Positions 29,983 through 41,428 are shown, counted from the first letter of the stretch. The stretch: DNA of 64,000 nucleotides from Impatiens glandulifera (GCF_907164915.1 NC_061868.1:21013819-21077818), one strand, 5' to 3'. The notes: generated from the sequence alone by a model not told the origin. Translations and numbers: made by a program.

Positions 29983-30792
29983 TGTTAGGATCGGGGACGC
30001 CCTTGGAGGACCGGGGTGTTTCCGGTTTCGGGAAGGGTGGCCTCTTACAACACACACAACACTTTGGTGATAGTCCGGTTAGAGACTATAACCGTTCTCA
30101 GCACTACACAAACTATCACAGACTCTTGAACCGGGTTCAATGGCGGAAATGTCTGTTTCAGTCTGAAGCAACGTATGCGAATTAGATGATGTTTAGAAGG
30201 AGTAGGTTTTAGAGATATGAGTGGACCGGTTTTCGGAGTAAGATTTATTTTGGTTAGGTTAATTGAGTAAGCAGTAAATGAAGGAAATGACATGAGACAA
30301 GATTTTTTATGGATGTTCGGAGTAAACCTTCCTACGTCACCCCTTCTTCTCAGGTTATGAGAAGGATCTCCACTAACTTTCAAAGTTATAACAATTACAA
30401 TGCCGGTCGAGCCCAACTCGCTACTCGCCGGTTACACCAACTCACTCTTGATGTAATACAATAACACAACACAAAGAACACACAGAAAGCTTCCGGTTTA
30501 TAACACACCGGTTTTGGATCGTAAAAGTTTATCTCTCTAAGATTTTTGTAACTTATCGCTTTTATCAGATGAATGTGATTCGCATTTAACGGTCACATTC
30601 TTCTCTCACCGTGGGATTGGTTGATCAGCATCACGCCGGTGCAGGAAGGTTACTTGCACGTTTCACCTTCCTCAACACTTGGCAAGCATGCAAGGATTCC
30701 TCAGGAAAATGTGACGTTGCGGTTTGCAGATTCGGACACGTGTCAGGCATGCACCTTCCGGTTGTCAACATTGGATAAGTAAATCATCATTG
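29983..30792 (-). repeat. E2 5' LTR (truncated)
   Basis: Matches the 3' LTR from TGTTAGGATC on the plus strand up to about AAATCATCATTG at 30792, then departs into unrelated AT-rich DNA, so the outer part of the LTR is missing. It also lacks the TATA-bearing segment found at 17941-17985. Confidence 0.85.
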
Positions 30793-31340
30793 TTTTTATA
30801 TATAAACATTTACATATAAATGTTTACAAATTTATTATTAATGTTTGTTATTAAATTTATAATTATATATCAAATTATTATATAAATCAAATATATTAGT
30901 ATAATAAATATTAATATAGAAGACTAACTATTATATTCTAATATATATATATATATATATAATTTTTTTTAAAGTTCAATGTATATTTTGTTTGAATTAA
31001 ATACAATTAACATAGCACCCCTCAATCATAATTTTAAATCAATTCTGGTGTGTATCCCCGGAAAAACCTCTTATGTAGGTTCTTGTGAAAAGCTTGAGAT
31101 TTGAGAAATTTAATATCGATTTACGTGTTAAAAATTTTCTTTTAAATTAAAATATTATTGTAAAAGGTGTCACTAATTCCTGACAGTTTTTTAAATTATT
31201 TAAAATTAATTAATATCGTAGTTAAATTTTAAATAATCCAGGGATTAAGGTAATCAAATCACATTTTAATTTTTTAGAAAATCAATTAGTTTAATATAGG
31301 GATCGTGTGACGGTTTAGTGACTCAAACATCATACTCATC
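30793..31340. other. AT-rich junction between E2 and E3
   Basis: No coding frame. Includes an (AT)n run at 30940-30962. It may contain the deletion point that removed the end of E2 and the front of E3. Confidence 0.5.
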
Positions 31341-31350
31341 CTATATAAGG
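31341..31350 (+). promoter_or_regulatory. TATA box of ORF C (E3)
   Basis: CTATATAAGG, 110 bp upstream of ATG 31451, followed by a CT-rich leader (CTCTCTTCC, CTCTCTCTG). Confidence 0.62.
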
Positions 31351-31450
31351 GCACATATACATATTTTAATAACATCTTATCATTTTTCTTGAAATCTCTC
31401 TTCCTTTGCACTCTCTCTGTACAAAATCTCTTAATCTTCAAGATTTAATC

Positions 31451-34400
31451 ATGGCAAGAGATAATGCATTGTTTACTCATATTATTCAGGTCGACTTCGA
31501 AGAAATCAAGAACGCCGGATCAACTGAAGTTCAGAAGATCATGGACAACATTAAGGAATCGGGGTTGGAGCACTTCCTCGATGGCCCGTTCATATGCTTT
31601 CAAGGTTCTGTTCGGGAGTTCTTCAATACAATAAAAATAAATAAGAAGATCATCCATGCTAAAGTGGGTGGTGCAAAATTCGCAGTATCTGAACAGGTTT
31701 TCGCCGAAGCCTTTCTACTTCCAACAGAGAGGCGTTACTTTTCAATCGACCTTTCAAAGGCTTCAACTCTAAATATCCAAATGATTCTTTCCAATACCGG
31801 TGAACCGGTGCAACTAAACGGAAAGAAAAGTTCCATGGGATTTTAATATCGAATCCTCTACGACATCGTATCGAAGGCTCTTCAAGCCAGAGGGGGAAAT
31901 TTCGGTTGCATCACTCGGTCGAAATTCGAAATGATGACCGACATTCTATCGGTTGACCGGATAAACTAGGCGGGCATTTTATTCAAAATTCTATGCAAGA
32001 TGGTGTCTTCTAAGACCAATCGGTTCTTAGGTTACACCATGTAGATCGGCAAGATTCTACTCCATCTCAACATTCCTACCGGGCTAGGTATCATTCTCTC
32101 AAACAGCGAGATTCTGAATTCTAGAAACATTAAGAAAAGCTGTGTTAGAGCCAGCACGGATAAACAAACCAAGGGTAAAGAACTCATGGTGAAGGAACCC
32201 AAAGTGAAAGAAACAAAGGTTAAAGAAACAAAAGGGAAGGCCAAAAAGGGTAAAAGACATGTCGTTGAAGAAACCGACAACGAAGAAACCGAAACCGCTC
32301 CCATACCCACCGCTCCTGAAAACCGCGTGGCCTCTCCCTTCAACATTCAGACTCGTTCCGAGTCTACTACTAGTGCGGCAAGCCGTTCTAGATCAAAGGG
32401 GACTTATCTCCTAGAATAATCCGTCCACACTGAGGTAAATATTCATATTTCCTCTCTTATTCATGTTGTCAAGGACACTGCAGCCATGTCGGTTGAGCTT
32501 GCGGCCTTAGAGGTTCAACCGATAGTGTCAGATATAATTAATAATATTGTGGATGGAGTCAATTGGAAGGAAAAACCAATGTGACTAGTAATGTTAATGA
32601 GACCAGTCAGAATGCTGAAACTAACCGGACAGGTTCTGAAGGTGATCGGCAAACCGACCTTGAGCAAGAAAAAGCCGAGGAGCCGACAAAATCAAATAAA
32701 GATCAAGAAATGACTCAAACCAAAATTGGAGTCAATCCAAGTCCTCGTGAGGAGGAAGTCATTGTTGAGGATTCTGTTGAAACACTAGACCCTCAAGGAA
32801 ACGACAAGAGGCCGAAAATATTGTGACCGACATCCTTAAGGAGGTTGATGAAAGGGCACTACAAACTTCCAACATGTTCTATACATGGGCCAATATAAGA
32901 ATGGAGGTTAGTTTCAAAGTTGTTCTCTCTAAGGTACCGAAGGAGAAGAAATGGTCGGAGCTCCTAGTTTTGGATGAAGTGGCATTCGATTTGGCAAAAA
33001 CCACATCTGTCCACGATGCCTTGTCAAGATATAATTTAGCCAAATCTAATGCAAGATGGAATGAATTGCTACCGATTGTTACGAAGAGGGAGGAGGACTT
33101 CAAGTTAAATGAAGATGTCACCGGAGTGAACGGTATTGTCCTCTCACTTCTTTAAAATATAATGAAAGATCTTGATGCAATGGTTTACAAGAATGACGAA
33201 AAACTGGATTAAGAAGAAGAAGAAACCGAAACTAGGGATCAGCGCCATGGGTCAAAAAACAAGCACTACTCTAGTAAACCAAACTCTCCCATCAATACTC
33301 CTGAAGACGAAGAGGAACAAGATATGGAAACCACAATCTGTCTCCCTCTAAATAGGTCAAAGATTCATCGAGTAAGTCTTTTAACTGAAACAAATCTAGA
33401 GAATCAAGTGTTGACAAACCAGCTGGAACATAAATTTCAATTCACGCTCATTCTCATGGCGTGACTCCGGTGCAACACCAGTCGGTCGGTTCAATAATCC
33501 CAATTTTCGAAGTCAGACTGAAGATGCTGATTGAGGATTTGATCAAGAAGTCCATGGCCCCATGGAAGGCATCTATAGAGGCTCAAGTAAATGAAATTCG
33601 GAGAGAATAAGCCTCCTCATCTCAATCACATGATATCAATCTAGAGAAATCAAAGAATGGAATGAAATCAAAGAATGGAATAAAAGCCTGGAGCTGATCA
33701 GTTTCCCGAGCGAATGGAATGAAATCAAAGAAGAGACACTACTCAAAGCCAAGGGAAATAGATTTGCAACAAGCGTGTTCAAGTGCGGCTTTGGAGTAGT
33801 GGTGTATAACATTTAGTAAGAACAGAATGCAAGGGTATATGACAGAACCCGCATGAGCATTGACGAGTTATGGAAAGATATTGTATCGGATTGCAGCGCC
33901 CTCGCGGGAACGTGGAGTGGAATTCCAAGCACGGAGCAGAACTGGAATATCTGCAGGAACTGGAATTTACCGTTTTTTAAACCACTAGAATTGAAAACAT
34001 TGTAAACAGATAATTCATTTACGTTTTTAGCTTTTATTCAGAATGTTACGACTTCAAAATCATTCTAGGCCTGTCTAGAATGATCTCTTAAACTCGTGGT
34101 TTTTTCCCGTTTTTGGGATTTTTTAATGAAATGACGCTAAGTCATTTTTCCCAAAAAAAACTAGAGGAAGTCCAATAGGTAGCCTCTCAAAATCTAACAT
34201 CAGTTCAAGCTAATTCAATACAGCTCTATGAGCTGACAAAGAATCAAGGCGTGGACGACGCTAAAAAACTGAGATTGAATGAAGAGGCAGCCTGGAGATT
34301 TCAAGATGAAGAAGATTCCAGAGCCAAAGCGGTCGAGCTAGAAAATGAGAATGCGGATCGAATTATTCAGGATCAGATTAATAAAGAAAAAGAGGTATCC

Positions 34401-34823
34401 CCTCCAATTGATAAAAAGACGAGAGCGGCGTCTAAGTGAAAGAGGGCTCAAGAGGCGGCAGCAGTAAACACCGGACCAGAAAATGCAGCACCGGTGAATA
34501 CAAATCCTAACTCTGAAAATCCTACCGGTGAAGAAGAAGAAGATGAGCAGCCATTAAATCGTAGACGAAGGGCAAGGTCTCAACCTATCGAGGCAGTCCC
34601 GATTCGAACTATTCCTCCTAATGTCCGGTCAGATCAGCGAATGCACAAAGAAGGATGTTCGGTTGGCAATGTTGTTCAAAGTCAAAGAAATTATGGGTTT
34701 AGTATTCCTGTTCAAACGGTAAGGGGCTCCTGGTCAGCCGGCGTTTCTAGCCAACCAGGAAGGGGTTTCATAAACGGATTCTTCAATGAAATGATCAACA
34801 AACTAGATGGAGGGAGCCACTAA
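31451..34823 (+). pseudogene. Accessory ORF C of E3 (decayed, with L1 insertion)
   Basis: ATG 31451 starts MARDNALFTHIIQVDFEEI, close to ORF C of E1. Domain marks: SGLEHFLDGPFI, VREFFNTIKI, AFLLPTERRYF, a TAA near 31844, RGGNFGCI, a TAG replacing the Trp of INW (near 31970), ILFKILCKMV. A repeated VKETK/KGKAKKGKR basic stretch follows (32186-32419). Later pieces lie in other frames: an acidic NETSQNAETN region (32563-32826), a helical FYTWANIRMEVSFKVVLSK segment (32823-33155) equivalent to LLWVQLRCE in E2, then a coiled-coil piece (34251-34439) and a C-terminal GRGFINGFFNEMINKLDGG (34494-34823). An L1 fragment splits it at 33655-34160. Confidence 0.75.
33655..34160 (+). mobile_element. 5'-truncated L1-type LINE fragment
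   Basis: The fragment reads FATSVFKCGFGVVVYNI, two stops, EQNARVYDRTRMSIDELW, matching by memory the C-terminal zf-RVT region of plant L1 ORF2. A short 3' UTR and an A8 tail (34153-34160) follow. CTAGAGAAATCAAA (33641-33654) and CTAGAGGAAGTCCA (34161-34174) look like a 14-bp target-site duplication with three mismatches. The insertion lies inside ORF C of E3. Confidence 0.75.
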
Positions 34824-34975
34824 CCACTACTCATATGTTTATGTTTATTTTATAATTTATTAAAGTTACTATTTGGGAAATTATGAATATTTTTGGGAAC
34901 TCAATGATATGGTTTTAATTTCAAAAATGCTTGTTTTCATAACTTTTAATTAAAAATATCAAAAAGGGAGAAATT

Positions 34976-35835
34976 TGCTAAAGAAGCCAAAACGTTTTTA
35001 ATCTTTTCTCAAATTTTCAAATCGAACCGTTTTTAACCAGCCAATAAATATAAGTTCTTTAAAAGAACAACGATGACAGGGTTTTGAATATTTAACTTAA
35101 ATAATCAAAATGAGAGAAACTGTTAGATAAATTAGATAGTTAATTAATAAGTAATTAACTATCTAAAGAACTTAACTAAACTCACCGTTTGTGCAGGAAA
35201 AACAGGGAGCGGTCATACTTTCAATTTGTCCGGTCAAATGATAACATAGAAGCGGCACAAACCGAAACTCCCTAACTAATCTATCTTCTCAGCAAAAGTA
35301 TTAGTGGAAGAGCGGTTCGGCTCAACTTCAGGATCGGAGAAACCTTTCACTCAGATCGGTAGTTACTCTTCGGTAGTAAGACCGGTCAACTGATGTTAAA
35401 ACAACAAACTAGTATGAAGTCCGGTTGGCTCAAATTATTGACTCAATCCTAAGAGATCGTACAAAATTAACGGGAAGTGCAACAGATCAAAACAATGATA
35501 TGGAACTGTTGGAAGTTTCCATTTGGATGCAATAGGTTCACTTTAGGAATATGCAGAACGAGGTCTTCAAATATACAGACTGTGTCATTTCCTCTTTGAT
35601 ACAAGTCTGTTGATAGACTGCAGGAAGCAGAAGACTGCGAAGTGATCAGATACTTATTTTGGTATAAGTATAAAAGCAGCCCCCAAGGAGTAGGTAACTG
35701 TCAAAACCGCCCAACTGATAAACTCAATAGAAGAAAAACTGGCCAGCTGCATTGTTTCTTGAGAAGCATCAACCGCATTTAATTCCATGTAACTCCTTTT
35801 GACCAACCAATTAGATTTAAGGATTACCAATTAAT
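34976..35835 (+). repeat. E3 3' LTR (partial)
   Basis: The start is either 34976 (after AAAAAGGGAGAAAT) or 35121 (TGTTAGATAA after a second polypurine tract). As in E1, the tract is duplicated, here 145 bp apart. The right end is lost. Confidence 0.55.
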
Positions 35836-36486
35836 ATACTTGTTTTAATTGGGTGACTCTTAAAAATCATGAATATTCTAACAACTTACTCCAATTTAAC
35901 CTACACCAACCAAACAATGATTAATTTATTATAATATTAAAATCTTAAATTAAAAAGTTCAAGATTACTATACCTTTAGTGTGTCTCAACTATTAGTCAC
36001 TAACTTGTCCTCAATGTTTGCTAATATAATGCCTGTTAGTTCCAATAAGTGTTTTTTAACAAGTCACACTTATAATCTCCACTTTAATTTAAAATGTTTA
36101 GGTAAGCATAATATTTTATTTCTTAAGTAACAACACTTATTATACAAACTACTCTAAGTATGTTAAATGTAGGATTTGAGAAAGAATATTTAGATAAAAA
36201 TGGCATGTGGTCAACTTCTAATTGGTCAGTGTTACACAATCTTAATTTTATCATAATTTCTCTTGTTGCAATAATTGTTGACAATTCCATTGGTAATTTA
36301 TAAATATATAACTTTTGAAATTTTAAGAAGTTCATAGAAATTTCTTATCTATTAACGTGTATTTTATCCTTGGTAAATTCAAAATCCATTAATTCAAATA
36401 AGAATTATATTGAAAGTAGAATTTTGGCAATATTAGCTTTCATAGTATTTGTTTGTATATCTTTTAAACATGTGTGATGTCTTCTT
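35836..36486. other. AT-rich spacer
   Basis: No coding frame or recognised repeat. Sequence composition resembles the flanks of E7. Confidence 0.5.
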
Positions 36487-36795
36487 TGTTAGACACTTTT
36501 GATCTTTTACATATATACAATTAAAAAAATTATTGTCTTTCAGTCTATATTATATATACATAAGGATTATATCTTTAATTTAATGTGTCATGTAAAATTT
36601 TAGATAAGACAATTATTTGAGATAATTTAATCAAATTATTTTCTAAGATCATAATAATTTACTAGAAAAAAAGGATTAATAGGATAAAATCTATAACTAT
36701 TATAATTGGGTCATATTTATTTCATTTTAAGAAATAACGTATAAGATTGAAGAAAGTGATGATTTAATATTAATAAATATATTATTTATTTATAA

Positions 36796-36836
<41 letters not shown>

Positions 36837-37454
36837 TGAGGTTATTATAGATTTACGATTTTAAAAGAATTTTATTTATTTATAATAAATAATATATAAT
36901 TAAATCGTTTAATTATAGGGTTAAGATACTAAAAAAATTATTATTTATTTATAAAAGAATATATAATTAAAAAATTTTAATTAAGGAATGATTAACATAT
37001 TTTGGATCTTCTATCCTTAAATATTCTTTAGCCTGTGCATATAATGAAAATGTTAAAACCTTGTGACGACGTGAGACGAAAAAAAGTGAGACTCGACACA
37101 ATTACTTATTTTAAATATGTGTGAAGTACAAATATAATAACTTTTATTCAAAAATATTTTAATTTACTTGAGATTACCATCTTTCCAACTAAGCAATAGT
37201 GATTGTTACCTTTTTCATTCGTTATAGCAGTCACAAACAAGAATGTCTAACCGAGCTCATGTGAACTAATTAGAGGAGCAGCATGTGAGGTTCTTATCTT
37301 CTTCGGTACCAATAGAGTGAACCAATTCACACATCAACATTTATTTTCTATGAACAATACAAATTAACGATCTTATAAATTTAGCATAGAGATCATATGA
37401 TTAAGTGTTAGATTTAGATCTAAAATTCCGCTTAAAACCTAATAAATTCCAACA
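36487..37454 (+). repeat. Putative 5' LTR of E7 (or solo LTR)
   Basis: TGTTAGAC...TTCCAACA. It resembles the block at 59917-60974, most clearly from TTTAATTTAATGTGT onward. It contains an (AT)n run (36799-36832). Confidence 0.5.
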
Positions 37455-37639
37455 ATTTGTACGAGGGCTAATCTGGCATAAATCAACAAATTAATCGTTA
37501 ATTTGATACATCTTGAATTTAAAATTGATGAAAATTTTTATATGATAAAATTGTAAAATTAATATAAAGATTTTGATTTACTATAATATAATTTTAAATT
37601 TTAAGTTTAGAAAAATTGTATGCTTGTTTGTATATTATT

Positions 37640-37823
37640 TAATATTGAATGCCTAAGAAGATTATTATATTTCAGTGTGTTATTAAATTTACATGAGTAT
37701 AAATTTATAAAAAATAAGAGAAACTAAAATGTTAGAATATGTAAAGATTATAAATACACTTAATAGATGGAATATGAAAACCAAGAGACTCAAGTGTGTT
37801 CTTTAATTGTAGAGACTTTAATA
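37640..37823 (-). repeat. E6 3' LTR (short)
   Basis: Right border after the plus-strand complement of the polypurine tract (CCTTCCCTCAAACG at 37824 onward). The left border is blurred, perhaps truncated. Confidence 0.6.
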
Positions 37824-37960
37824 CCTTCCCTCAAACGAAACGGGGAGGCACACACCGTGTGTTTGTTACGTAATAAAGCAAATCGGTTTGATGCAAGTCC
37901 ATTGGTTAGAATGTCGACAATTTGATCATCAGTAGGTATGTATCGAATGAAAAGAGATTT
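37824..37960 (-). pseudogene. E6 RNase H C-terminal fragment (left of E4)
   Basis: Minus-strand frame SLFIRYIPTDDQIVDILTNG, then ASNRFALLRNK, matches the copia RNase H end (compare VSTEQQVADIFTKPL in E1). It is separated from the rest of RNase H by E4. Confidence 0.8.
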
Positions 37961-38639
37961 TGTTAGGATTGGGGACGCCCTTGGAGGACCGGGGTGTTTC
38001 CGGTTTCTAGAAGGGTGACCGCTTACAACACACACAACACACACTGATTGGTGATAGTCCGGTTAGAGACTAAAACCGCTCTTAACACTACACAGATTGT
38101 CACAGACTCTTGAACCGAGTTCAAGTGCGGAAATGTCCGTTTCAATCTGAAGCAACGAATACGATTCAGATGAAGTTTATGAGGAGTCGGTTTAAGGAGT
38201 ATGTATAGACCGGTTTTGATTATTGGAGTAGGATTATATTCCGGTTAACGTATTTCGGTTTTGGAGTAAATAAGCGAGAAATAAATAAAAGACACGAGAC
38301 AAGATTTTTTATGGATGTTCGGAGCAAACTCTCCTATGTCACTCCTTCTTCTCAGATTATGAGAAGGATCTCCACTAACTTGAATGTTACAACACTCACA
38401 CTATGCTGGACGAGCCTAACTCGCTACTCGCCGGTTACACCACTCACTATTGATGTAATACAATAACAAAAAACAATACAACTTTCTCTCTCTTAATAAT
38501 TTCCAGAAACGATTTTTTGACAATTTTATGCTTTATTTTCCACTTGAATTACTTCTTCCTTGCCTTCTATTTATATGAAAAATATGACAACGGTCATATT
38601 TTCTCTCTCCAGGAGATTGGTCACTGGAAGCCGTGCCGG

Positions 38640-38870
38640 TTGACACATGGAAGACATGCATAAGCCGGTTTGGACAAATGGCAAACATGCATAAGCCGGT
38701 TTGGACAAATGGTAGACATGCATAAGCCGGTTTGGACAAATGGCAGACATGCATAAGCCGGTTTACATTTTGGACACATGGCAGACATGCACTAAACCGG
38801 TTTGCATTTTGGACACATGGCGGACATTCACTTAGTCGGTTTGCATTTTGGACACATGGCAGCTCTAACA
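38640..38870. repeat. Minisatellite in E4 LTR (about 31 bp unit)
   Basis: About seven units around GACATGCATAAGCCGGTTTG plus GACAAATGGCA. The counterpart in the right LTR is at about 42165-42345. The open frames across it are by-products of the repeat. Confidence 0.8.
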
Positions 38871-39150
38871 TATTCCCAGGGAATTTTGTAATAATTATCT
38901 TGCCCCATGCCTGATTTCTTCTCTTACATATTCCCAAGGAATATTTTGTTTGCCCGCTCCGAGCCGGTTGACTGAACTTTACTAACCGAACCGGTTGACC
39001 GAGCTCCAAGCCGGTTGACTGAACTTTACTGACCGAACCGGTTGACCGAGCCAGTTTGACCAGAGCCTTTTACTTCAAACCGAACGATGTATATATTTCC
39101 AACCGAATGCATCAGTTTCCCTGAAATAGCAAAACTTTAAATATTATTTG

Positions 39151-39221
39151 CAGCCAGTGAGATTTGATCTCTGGTCACCTGTGTGACAGGCAGAGGTTTT
39201 TACCACTACACTACAACAGCT
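39151..39221 (-). repeat. tRNA-like (SINE-head-like) segment inside E4 LTR
   Basis: On the minus strand TAGTGTAGTGGTAAAAACC resembles a Pol III A box and AGATCAAATCTC a degenerate B box about 35 bp later. Also in the right LTR (42859-42928). It could be a captured SINE piece or coincidence. Confidence 0.35.
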
Positions 39222-39499
39222 TCTTATTATATTTAAACCAATTAATATACTTGATATAACTTAGCGGTTTAACATATATATTTGAACTTAGTTTTATCTA
39301 TTCATAAAATTTTCATAAGTTATAACAATTATTTTCTAACAATTTTTCCCTTTTTGATTATTTAGAATAAATATTCAATAATTGTAATGTGTGGCCGGTT
39401 TGAAAATTAACTTACTTAATTTTTCTTATCAATTTCTCCCTTTTTGATTAATTAGAATAAATATTCAAAACTTGTAATGTGTGACCGGTTTTTAAAAAT

Positions 39500-39980
39500 C
39501 TTATATTTGTTTGGCCGGTTTTAAAGAGCTTATATTTGTTTGGCCGGTTTTAAAAAGCTTATATTTGTTTGGCCGGTATTAAAGAGCTTATATTTGTTTG
39601 GCCGGTTTTAAAGAGCTTATATTTGTTTGGCCGGTTTTAAAGAGCTTATATTTGTTTGGCCGGTTTTAAAGAGCTTATATTTGTTTGGCCGGTTTTAAAG
39701 AGCTTATATTTGTTTGGCCGGTTTTAAAGAGCTTATATTTGTTTTGCCGGTTTTTTGGAAAACTTATATTTGTTTGGCCGGTTTTTTGAAAAACTTATAT
39801 TTGTTTGGCCGGTTATGTGGAAAACTTATATTTGTTTGGTCGTTTTTTTTGGAAAACTTATATTTGTTTGGCCGGTTTTTTGGAAAACTTATATTTGTTT
39901 GGCCGGTTTTTTGGAAAACTTATATTTGTTTGGCCGGTTTTAAAGAACTTATATTTGTTTGGCCGGTTTTTGGAAAAACG
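39500..39980. repeat. Minisatellite of about 16 units in the E4 3' region
   Basis: A 29-31 bp unit built on CTTATATTTGTTTGGCCGGTTT repeats about 16 times. Two sub-types alternate by block: TTAAAGAG linkers first, then TTTTGGAAAA linkers. It lies between the RNase H remnant and the polypurine tract. Overlapping open frames in all three phases are artefacts. Confidence 0.9.
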
Positions 39981-40053
39981 GTTTTGTTTAAGAAGAATTT
40001 TTTTTTTTTTAATTTTTTTATAACAAATTTTCTTCAAATTTTGTAATCTAACA

Positions 40054-40150
40054 ATTCTAAAATATTTCTAAGAGAAGAAAACTTAAACTCGAGAAGTGGC
40101 TTTGTGAGGATGTTAGCCACTTCATTCTTGTTCCCTTCATGTGATGTGTT
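40054..40150 (-). pseudogene. E4 RNase H tail remnant
   Basis: Minus-strand NEVANILTKPLLEFKFSSLRNI equals the QVADIFTKPLQEAKFSHFRNIL tail in E1. It shows that E4 descends from an element with a full pol and lost it by one large deletion ending near 40150-40215. Confidence 0.75.
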
Positions 40151-40216
40151 CGTCAGCAGCCGACTGTCCGGATGCAATGCTGTCTCTTCCAAGTTTCTGT
40201 CTTGATTTACCTACAT

Positions 40217-41428
40217 TCATAGACAATAGAGAATCTGGTCCCCATTTTTTTTGGGTCCGTGGCTTATTAGTCCCTTGGGAATCCAGACTTTAATAAGTCG
40301 AATAACTTTCCCGGTTATGGTTTTAATTATTTTTCCGGTGCTTGTCTTGACATCTTTTTGTTGTCCTAAGAGTGCCTTATTTTGTGGTGACTTTTGATTA
40401 ATTATATGTGCTCGTTGATCGGTTTGTTTACCTGCTGGCCGGTTGGCTTTCCTTCTCTCAAGATGAAGCCATTTTTCTGAGTCAGTTGGACTTACATATT
40501 TTATTTCTTTTTCCGGTTTTAGATCACATTCTTCCTCATTTTCTGTTGATGAACTCTTGACAAATCTTATGAAAGGAAGATTGTCTTTTGTGAGTTTCAT
40601 CCCGTTGGAATGCTTGTGAGTGGCGGATTTGTTATAACCAATACCAAATTTACATTTGGGATGTCTTTGGTAATTAGACATCTGGCTTACCGCTTCACTA
40701 GATCTCTTCCAAGAAGCCGTGACATATTTAATTCTCTCATTTTCTTCGGTTAAAGATTGGACTGTCTCTTTGAGCTTCTCATTCTCTAAGGACAGTCCAA
40801 CCGGTTCGTAAGTCTCGGTTCCGCTTGGCTCACCAGCGGTACCACTTGAATTTCCGGTTTCATATTTTGTCCGGTTCGGTATTAAAACAGACAATTTTTT
40901 GAACTCATCGACCATGTCATTGAGTGCAATAACTAAGTCTTCTTTAGTAAATTCTTCAGAAGAGAAATCAAATACCTCAGATTCTTTCTCAGCCGCGAAG
41001 CATGTATCAGTTTTATCATCACCTTCGCTGGATGATGAGTCGTCCGAATTGCTATCGTCCCATGTTCTCTTTCTTTCAGTAGCTATTAGAGCCTTCTTCT
41101 CTTTCCGGTTCTCCTTTATTTGGTCGCTGCCCTCACACAGTTGGATCAACTTCTCCCAAATTTCTTTAGCAGAAGAGCACAACTTGATCTTACTAAACAT
41201 GTTTCTGTCCACCGACTTGAACAAAATGTTTTTAGCAACACTATCTAGGTTATTCATCATCTTATCTTCCGTCGTCCATTTGTATCTTGGCTTATCAATC
41301 TTTATCGGACCATCGGTAATAACATACCACATGTCGTCGTCTTGTGAGGCCAAATGCACTTCCATCCGTATCTTCCAATCAACATATTCTTCGATGCAGA
41401 ACATGGGGGAATCGTTGATGAAAGACAT
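40217..41428 (-). CDS. gag: E4 gag (intact frame, zinc-knuckle region missing)
   Basis: 403 uninterrupted codons from MSFINDSPMFCIEEYVDWK to about 40217, including the VWIPKGLISHGPK tail. Compared with E1, the text jumps from QIKENR directly to KKALIATERK, skipping about 150-170 residues that in E1 include the distal capsid part and the C-x2-C-x4-H-x4-C knuckle. E5 gag shows the same kind of jump. The frame is the only intact gag in the window, perhaps because E4 is young. Whether a knuckle-less Gag can package RNA is unknown; it could act with a helper Gag. Confidence 0.82.
   Translation of the reverse strand: MSFINDSPMFCIEEYVDWKIRMEVHLASQDDDMWYVITDGPIKIDKPRYKWTTEDKMMNNLDSVAKNILFKSVDRNMFSKIKLCSSAKEIWEKLIQLCEGSDQIKENRKEKKALIATERKRTWDDSNSDDSSSSEGDDKTDTCFAAEKESEVFDFSSEEFTKEDLVIALNDMVDEFKKLSVLIPNRTKYETGNSSGTAGEPSGTETYEPVGLSLENEKLKETVQSLTEENERIKYVTASWKRSSEAVSQMSNYQRHPKCKFGIGYNKSATHKHSNGMKLTKDNLPFIRFVKSSSTENEEECDLKPEKEIKYVSPTDSEKWLHLERRKANRPAGKQTDQRAHIINQKSPQNKALLGQQKDVKTSTGKIIKTITGKVIRLIKVWIPKGLISHGPKKNGDQILYCL

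Larger units (their letters stand above)
17336..30792 (-). mobile_element. E2: Sirevirus-type copia retrotransposon with three accessory ORFs (5' LTR truncated)
   Basis: Read on the minus strand the order is truncated 5' LTR (right), PBS, gag, protease, HHCC domain, integrase, RT, RNase H, accessory ORFs A, B and C, polypurine tracts, 3' LTR (left). The LTR sequence is distinct from E1 (it starts TGATAAG), yet the accessory-gene order A-B-C is the same. The right LTR stops matching the left one at about 30792, so no TSD can be tested. Pol and ORF C carry stops and shifts. Confidence 0.9.
31341..35835 (+). mobile_element. E3: remnant of an accessory-ORF-bearing copia element
   Basis: Only ORF C, polypurine tracts (34961-34974 and about 35106-35119) and the first several hundred bases of a 3' LTR (TGTTAGATAAATTAGATAG at 35121, resembling E1) remain. 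Similarity to the E1 LTR fades near AACCAATTAGATTTAAGGA (about 35835). No gag or pol precedes it. The left limit is set at the ORF C TATA box. Confidence 0.7.
37961..39431 (-). repeat. E4 3' LTR
   Basis: Ends are fixed by the TSD and by the polypurine tract (minus-strand AATCAAAAAGGGAGAAAT, 39432-39449). A TATA box (38567-38576), the TGACGT-type block (about 38310-38350, mutated to TGACAT), a minisatellite (38640-38870) and a tRNA-like segment (39151-39221) lie within. Confidence 0.88.

Noticed and set aside
39151..39221. Functional tRNA gene
   Set aside because: Only A/B-box-like words; no cloverleaf could be drawn by eye, and it sits inside an LTR in two copies.
39714..40046. Overlapping frames rich in Leu, Phe and Gly that mimic a membrane protein
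   Set aside because: They arise from the 30-bp minisatellite and occur in all phases.
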